In this document: piece by piece, positions 6,863 through 10,032 of the stretch
How positions within the stretch are numbered: position 1 is the first letter of the stretch
Layout: every line of letters starts with the position of its first letter
Notes under the pieces: model-generated
Told to the model about the DNA's origin: nothing
The model's input: only the letters and a program-made list of their open reading frames with translations
Database searches by the model: none
Translations under genes and position numbers: made by a program
Assembly: GCA_021772595.1 (NCBI GenBank)
Contig: JAJFLS010000588.1
Span: forward strand, 1 to 10,032
Direction of reading: 5' to 3'
From: Opitutales bacterium
Lineage (GTDB): Bacteria > Verrucomicrobiota > Verrucomicrobiia > Opitutales > Opitutaceae
DNA: 10,032 nt

Positions 6863-7354
6863 TTAATCGCGACAATAAGATCCCAGAGTTTCGCTTAGAT
6901 CGGGATGTCGCTTTATCATTTCCGATTTGGAGACGAATCGCATGTCTTCGGCTGCGAATCCGGGAGAAACCGCTTCGCTAATGAGGCCGTAGTCTCCGGA
7001 TCTCAATTCGCTAGCCTTCCACCAGCCACCAGGGACGAGTAGCTGGAATTGGTGGCCTTGGTCCAAGTCAGGTCCAAGCGTTTTCACTCGCAGCTCGCCA
7101 TCTGGCGAAACGAGATAGTATGTGATCGCTTCGCCTGCGTGGAAGTAGTGCAGGATGTCGGAGCGGTTGACGTGGAGATGGCCGACGGGCGAATCGCGCG
7201 TCAGGAGATAGTAGATGGAAGAGAACAGTTTGCGCTCTTCGCTGTTGGGGCCGATTTGAGCGGCAGCATCGGATTGGTAGGCACGACAGAAATAGCCGCC
7301 TTCGGGATGAGGTTCGAGCTTGAGGCGTTGGATGATGTTCTGGGTGGTATCCAC
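6863..7354 (-). CDS. Cupin-fold DUF985 family protein
   Basis: A 163-residue protein of the Cupin_5 (DUF985) family, a small beta-barrel group of uncertain function that may bind sugars or metals. Signature parts visible in order: LKLEPHPEGGYFCRAY (11-26); FSSIYYLLTRDSPVGHLHVNRSDILHYFHAGEAITYYL (44-81), with cupin-position His59, His61, His69 or His72 and Glu75; QLLVPGGWWKASEL (104-117); and GDYGLISEAVSPGFAAEDMRF (120-140). The start is GTG at 7352-7354; no better ATG lies ahead of the conserved start, and no strong ribosome site is seen. It lies 55 nt downstream of the tolC-like gene on the same strand, with a 9-bp hairpin in between, so it may be either the tail of the efflux operon or separately transcribed. 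The family assignment is solid; the function is unknown. Confidence 0.93.
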   Translation of the reverse strand: MDTTQNIIQRLKLEPHPEGGYFCRAYQSDAAAQIGPNSEERKLFSSIYYLLTRDSPVGHLHVNRSDILHYFHAGEAITYYLVSPDGELRVKTLGPDLDQGHQFQLLVPGGWWKASELRSGDYGLISEAVSPGFAAEDMRFVSKSEMIKRHPDLSETLGSYCRD

Positions 7355-7381
7355 GGTTGGGGTGTTTGGGCCGCTGTTCTC

Positions 7382-7408
7382 GGCGGCTTAGGGATAAGCC
7401 GCCCTACC
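7382..7408 (-). repeat. GTAGG-headed hairpin between tolC-like and cupin genes
   Basis: On the minus strand, GGTAGG leads into a perfect 9-bp stem GGCGGCTTA / TAAGCCGCC with a 4-nt loop (stem arms 7395-7403 and 7382-7390). It starts two bases after the tolC-like stop codon. The GTAGG head matches the other two palindromic repeats in the window, though the stem differs, so it may be a third, different REP-like class. The position suits a transcription or mRNA 3'-end barrier, but no T run follows on the minus strand, so it is not a classical intrinsic terminator. Confidence 0.7.
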
Positions 7409-7409
7409 T

Positions 7410-8753
7410 TTACAGTTCCAGTGCTTGGCCGGTCGAGGCGATCAAGTCGAGTTGGGCAATATTATAGGCGGCGGCGGCTTCGAGATACATGGCTTCGGTT
7501 TCGGCGAGCGATTTCATGGCTTGAAGCGCTTCGAGCGGAAGGCCTTGGTTTTCGTAAATGCGATCGCGGCTAAGCTCGTAAGCGTGGCGGGCTCGAGTGA
7601 CCGCGTCCTTGGCGAGATCGAGCTGACGCTCGGCGGAATTCCATTGAGAATAGGCTCGAGTCACGCGGGCGACGATGTCGGTCTGAGCTTGCCGTTCGAG
7701 AGCGACTGCTTCGCGAACCTTGGATTTCTGGATACGGCTCTTATTCATGGAGCCAATGCCAAGCCTGTCCAATTCCCAGTATACGGCGACGGTGGTTTCG
7801 TCGCGGTCGCTTTCGAAGTTGTTGTTGGAGCCGATGCCTCCTCCGAAGTCGGTTTCGCTGTAGCTGGCGCCGACTTTAGGCAGGAGTACGCCGATGCTGT
7901 TTTGGCGGCTGTTTGCCTCGGCGGCTTTGCGGAGAGCGATGAAGCTTCTGAGCTCTGGCCGGCTTTCCTGAGCCTGGGCTATGAGCTCGTCGAGAGAGAG
8001 GTCTCTGCCCGTTAGAGATAGTGGAGCGATCATGCCTTCTTCCGGCTGTAGTTGGATATCCCCTTCAAGCTGGAGCAGAGAGGCCAGTTGAGCGCTGGCG
8101 CCGGCGAGACGGCTTTTTGCCGATTCGAGCTTCTGCTGTTGAATTAGGGATTCGACGGCGACGCGTTCCGCATCGGCGACAAGGGCTTCGCCGCTTTCAG
8201 CGAAGTCGTTGGTGACCTTCGCTAGATCGCCTGCGTTTCGGGCGGCTTCTCCGGCGAGCGACAGTCCACGATTGGCTTTAGCCAACTCGTAGTAGGCGAC
8301 GGAAACGTCTAGCATGACGTTGAGACGCGAGGCTTCAGCGTTAGCGTCGACGGCGATTTTGCGTTGGCGGGCGGCGAGTGGCTCGAAGACGGATTTGGCG
8401 AGATCGACTTCAGTGGAGATGCCCGGCTTCTGGGCGAGTCCGGCGCCGATGCCGCCTGCTCCGAAGCCTTCGAATCGACCGTTGCGTTCGACATCGATGA
8501 GATTGCCGTTGGTTTCTTGAAGTAGTCCGTCTTGATGGGCGTAGCTAATTCCGAAGCGCGCGGTCGGGACCCATTGGAGCCAGGCTTGCTGGACTTCGAT
8601 GGCGGCTTGCTTGGACTTTTCGACTTGGATGGCCAGCGTCGCGTTTTGCTCGTCGGCCAGTCGCAGTGCAGTGGCCAGATCGATTTTCATGGTCTCCGCT
8701 TGCAGGCTAGCCAAGGAGCCGAGGGTGCAGAGCGTCACAACGAGAGTACGCAT
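7410..8753 (-). CDS. TolC-family outer-membrane efflux protein
   Basis: Outer-membrane channel of a tripartite efflux system. The 447-residue protein has a short N-terminal signal peptide (MRTLVVTLCTLGSLASLQA, cleavage after about residue 19), then the two-fold repeated OEP layout: alpha-helical hairpins rich in Ala, Gln and Glu (ATALRLADEQNATLAIQVEKS early; LASLLQLEGD and ESRPELRSFIALRKAAEANS mid-protein) alternating with beta-strand segments such as LLPKVGASYSETDFGG, ending in a helix that contains YNIAQLDLIASTGQAL. LPKV and the RPEL block are family hallmarks. I chose the ATG at 8751-8753 because it gives a signal peptide; the frame stays open to a start at 8942, but that extension lacks a signal peptide and runs through a repeat element and the end of the RND gene. 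It follows the RND permease by 125 nt on the same strand, so it is the cognate channel. Confidence 0.93.
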   Translation of the reverse strand: MRTLVVTLCTLGSLASLQAETMKIDLATALRLADEQNATLAIQVEKSKQAAIEVQQAWLQWVPTARFGISYAHQDGLLQETNGNLIDVERNGRFEGFGAGGIGAGLAQKPGISTEVDLAKSVFEPLAARQRKIAVDANAEASRLNVMLDVSVAYYELAKANRGLSLAGEAARNAGDLAKVTNDFAESGEALVADAERVAVESLIQQQKLESAKSRLAGASAQLASLLQLEGDIQLQPEEGMIAPLSLTGRDLSLDELIAQAQESRPELRSFIALRKAAEANSRQNSIGVLLPKVGASYSETDFGGGIGSNNNFESDRDETTVAVYWELDRLGIGSMNKSRIQKSKVREAVALERQAQTDIVARVTRAYSQWNSAERQLDLAKDAVTRARHAYELSRDRIYENQGLPLEALQAMKSLAETEAMYLEAAAAYNIAQLDLIASTGQALEL

Positions 8754-8773
8754 CAACTTAAAACTGTCTCGAA

Positions 8774-8848
8774 TGTAGGAGCCTGCTTGCAGGCGATTTT
8801 CTTTCATGGAAGAGGAACAATAAGAATCGCCTGCAAGCAGGCTCCTAC
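8774..8848. repeat. REP doublet (perfect 24-bp inverted repeat) inside the efflux operon
   Basis: The arms 8775-8798 and 8825-8848 are perfect reverse complements (24 bp), with a 26-nt spacer. Each arm is itself a REP-like unit: a GTAGG head followed by the palindrome GCCTGC-TT-GCAGGC. The unit occupies most of the 125-nt gap between the RND stop (8879) and the tolC-like start (8753). In mRNA the two arms can pair into one long hairpin, or each arm can fold separately, just ahead of the tolC-like translation start. GTAGGAG-headed repeats of this type recur in many bacteria and are linked to RAYT transposases. It is not the same sequence as the repeats at 6009-6086 or 7382-7408, although the head is shared. 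Confidence 0.88.
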
Positions 8849-8878
8849 GGAAAATTTTGGATAGAAGCGTCATGGCGA

Positions 8879-10032
8879 TTAGGCGTTGGCTGTTTGCAGG
8901 TCGTTTGCGGGGGCGGATTTTTTGACCAGCGTATAGACGCAAGGCACGAGGAAAAGCGTGAGCACGGTCGAAACGAGCATCCCTCCGATCAAGGCTCGGG
9001 CGAGCGGGATCATGGCCTCGTTTCCAAGCGTAAACTGAAACGAGAAAGGCAGCATCGAGGCGATGAGAACGGCGGCTGTCATCAAGATCGGTCGCAGGCG
9101 CACGCGGGCGGCGGCGAAGGCCGCTTCGAAAGGGCTTTTGCCGCGATCGCGTTCCGCGTTGGCGAATTCCACGAGAAGGATGGAGTTGTTCACGACCACG
9201 CCGATGAGCATGAGCGTTCCCATGAGCGACTGGATGTTGAGAGTGGTTCCGGTGAGAAAGAGGATCAGGACCACGCCAGCAAGTCCGAGAGGAACGGCGA
9301 GCATGATGATGAACGGATCGGTGAAGGACCGGAACTGCGCCATGAGTACCAGGAATACCAATACAGTTGCGGTGAGGAGACCGAAGCCGAGCATCGAAGC
9401 GCCTTCTCTCATTGTAGTGACGGGGCCGAGAAGCTCGACGGAGGTGCCGTTGGGGAATTCCATGTCGGCGATGATTTCCTCGATGTCAGCCGTTACGGAG
9501 CCGAGGTCCCTGTCTTCGACATTCACATAGACGTCGTTGACGCGTGTGATTTTGTTGTGGGCAATTTCGCCGGGAATATTCACGCGGCTAATGTCGGCGA
9601 TGTTGGAGAGCGGCATGACTCTCGGGCCGTCCTTTGTCTTGAATGAGATCGGGATGTTGCGCAGCTCGTCGAGCGAGTCTGCTTCGTTGTCCGCGAATTG
9701 CACGCCGATGAAAAAATCGGTGCCCGAATTCGGATCGACCCAAATCATCGACTTGTAGGCGGTGCTGGAGCCCAGGGCGGTGGTCACGTTTTTGGCGACG
9801 TCTTCCTGGGAAATCCCATACAATGCGGCCTTGGTGCGATCGACTTGAATGTCGAGTTGCGGGTAGTCCAACATCTGGGCGATCTGCACGTCGGCGGCTC
9901 CTTTGACGTCGCGAATGGCGGCTTCGATTCGCTCGGCTCCAACGCGACAGGCTTCGAGCGTTCCGGCGGAAATCTGGATGTCGATCGGTGCGGCCACGCC
10001 TTGGTTCAAGGCGGCGTTGATGATGCCGCCGG
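8879..10032 (-). CDS. RND efflux transporter permease subunit, C-terminal part (truncated by window edge)
   Basis: Proton-driven inner-membrane pump of the AcrB/HAE-like family; the visible 383 residues are its C-terminal part, and the frame is open through the window edge (GGIINAALNQGVAAPIDIQI at 10030 inward), so the true start lies outside. A TTG at 10007-10009 is not a real start. The first 205 visible residues are a periplasmic porter loop (DYPQLDIQVDRTKAALYGIS, typical of the PN/PC subdomains). Five membrane segments follow at about 213-233, 239-261, 264-290, 313-331 and 341-369 (TM8-12). TM10 carries SLMGTLMLIGVVVNNSILLVEF, and RLRPILMTA is the conserved RND loop before TM11. It ends KKSAPANDLQTANA. 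The tolC-like channel follows on the same strand; the membrane-fusion adaptor is presumably upstream, beyond the window. The substrate is unknown. Confidence 0.96.
   Translation of the reverse strand, partial: GGIINAALNQGVAAPIDIQISAGTLEACRVGAERIEAAIRDVKGAADVQIAQMLDYPQLDIQVDRTKAALYGISQEDVAKNVTTALGSSTAYKSMIWVDPNSGTDFFIGVQFADNEADSLDELRNIPISFKTKDGPRVMPLSNIADISRVNIPGEIAHNKITRVNDVYVNVEDRDLGSVTADIEEIIADMEFPNGTSVELLGPVTTMREGASMLGFGLLTATVLVFLVLMAQFRSFTDPFIIMLAVPLGLAGVVLILFLTGTTLNIQSLMGTLMLIGVVVNNSILLVEFANAERDRGKSPFEAAFAAARVRLRPILMTAAVLIASMLPFSFQFTLGNEAMIPLARALIGGMLVSTVLTLFLVPCVYTLVKKSAPANDLQTANA

Noticed and set aside
6665..6898. 77-codon plus-strand frame between the thioesterase and cupin genes
   Set aside because: It overlaps the 3' end of the cupin gene, shows no domain or ribosome site, and its composition looks like non-coding DNA.
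8754..8942. 63-residue N-terminal extension of the tolC-like protein
   Set aside because: It overlaps the RND stop and crosses the REP doublet; starting at 8753 gives a proper signal peptide instead.
8894..9646. Long plus-strand open frame (250 codons) opposite the RND gene
   Set aside because: It is the antisense of a clearly conserved RND transporter; its Glu/His/Asp-rich product is a typical shadow of a GC-rich membrane-protein gene.

Overview
The window reads like chromosomal DNA of a free-living Gram-negative bacterium. A TolC-type outer-membrane channel and an RND pump imply an outer membrane. Protein style, near absence of Shine-Dalgarno sites, moderate GC and GTAGG-headed palindromic repeats suggest Verrucomicrobiota (Opitutia-like). 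That placement is inference, not shown by any marker gene here.

Layout. Plus strand, 73-1954: aroC (chorismate synthase), then at once a gene for a CobW/G3E-like protein whose nucleotide-binding motifs are degraded. Everything else lies on the minus strand and reads right to left. First is the 3' part of an RND efflux permease, running off the right edge, followed by its TolC-like outer-membrane partner. Next come a DUF985 cupin protein, a hotdog acyl-CoA thioesterase, a short NAD(P)-malic enzyme, a soluble PAS-HisKA-HATPase-receiver hybrid kinase, and a MOSC-domain protein that meets the CobW-like gene tail to tail with a 3-nt gap.

Between the genes are three palindromic elements with a GTAGG head. 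One is a perfect 24-bp REP doublet inside the RND-tolC operon. One is a compact 9-bp hairpin just past tolC. The third is a 26-bp doublet nested in a 143-bp unit that has 9-bp terminal inverted repeats and flanking TTA direct repeats, like a non-autonomous IS5-type element. The 404-nt gap upstream of the kinase holds small inverted repeats but no clear gene.

How the genes work together: aroC supplies chorismate for aromatic biosynthesis; the RND and TolC proteins form parts of one tripartite exporter (the adaptor is presumably just outside the window); malic enzyme links malate to pyruvate and NAD(P)H. The other genes are single-function neighbours with no evident shared pathway. I see no defence system, CRISPR, tRNA or rRNA. 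The points most worth following are the degenerate CobW-like protein, the MOSC gene whose conserved N-terminus has no usual start codon and looks frameshifted, and the REP/MITE elements.
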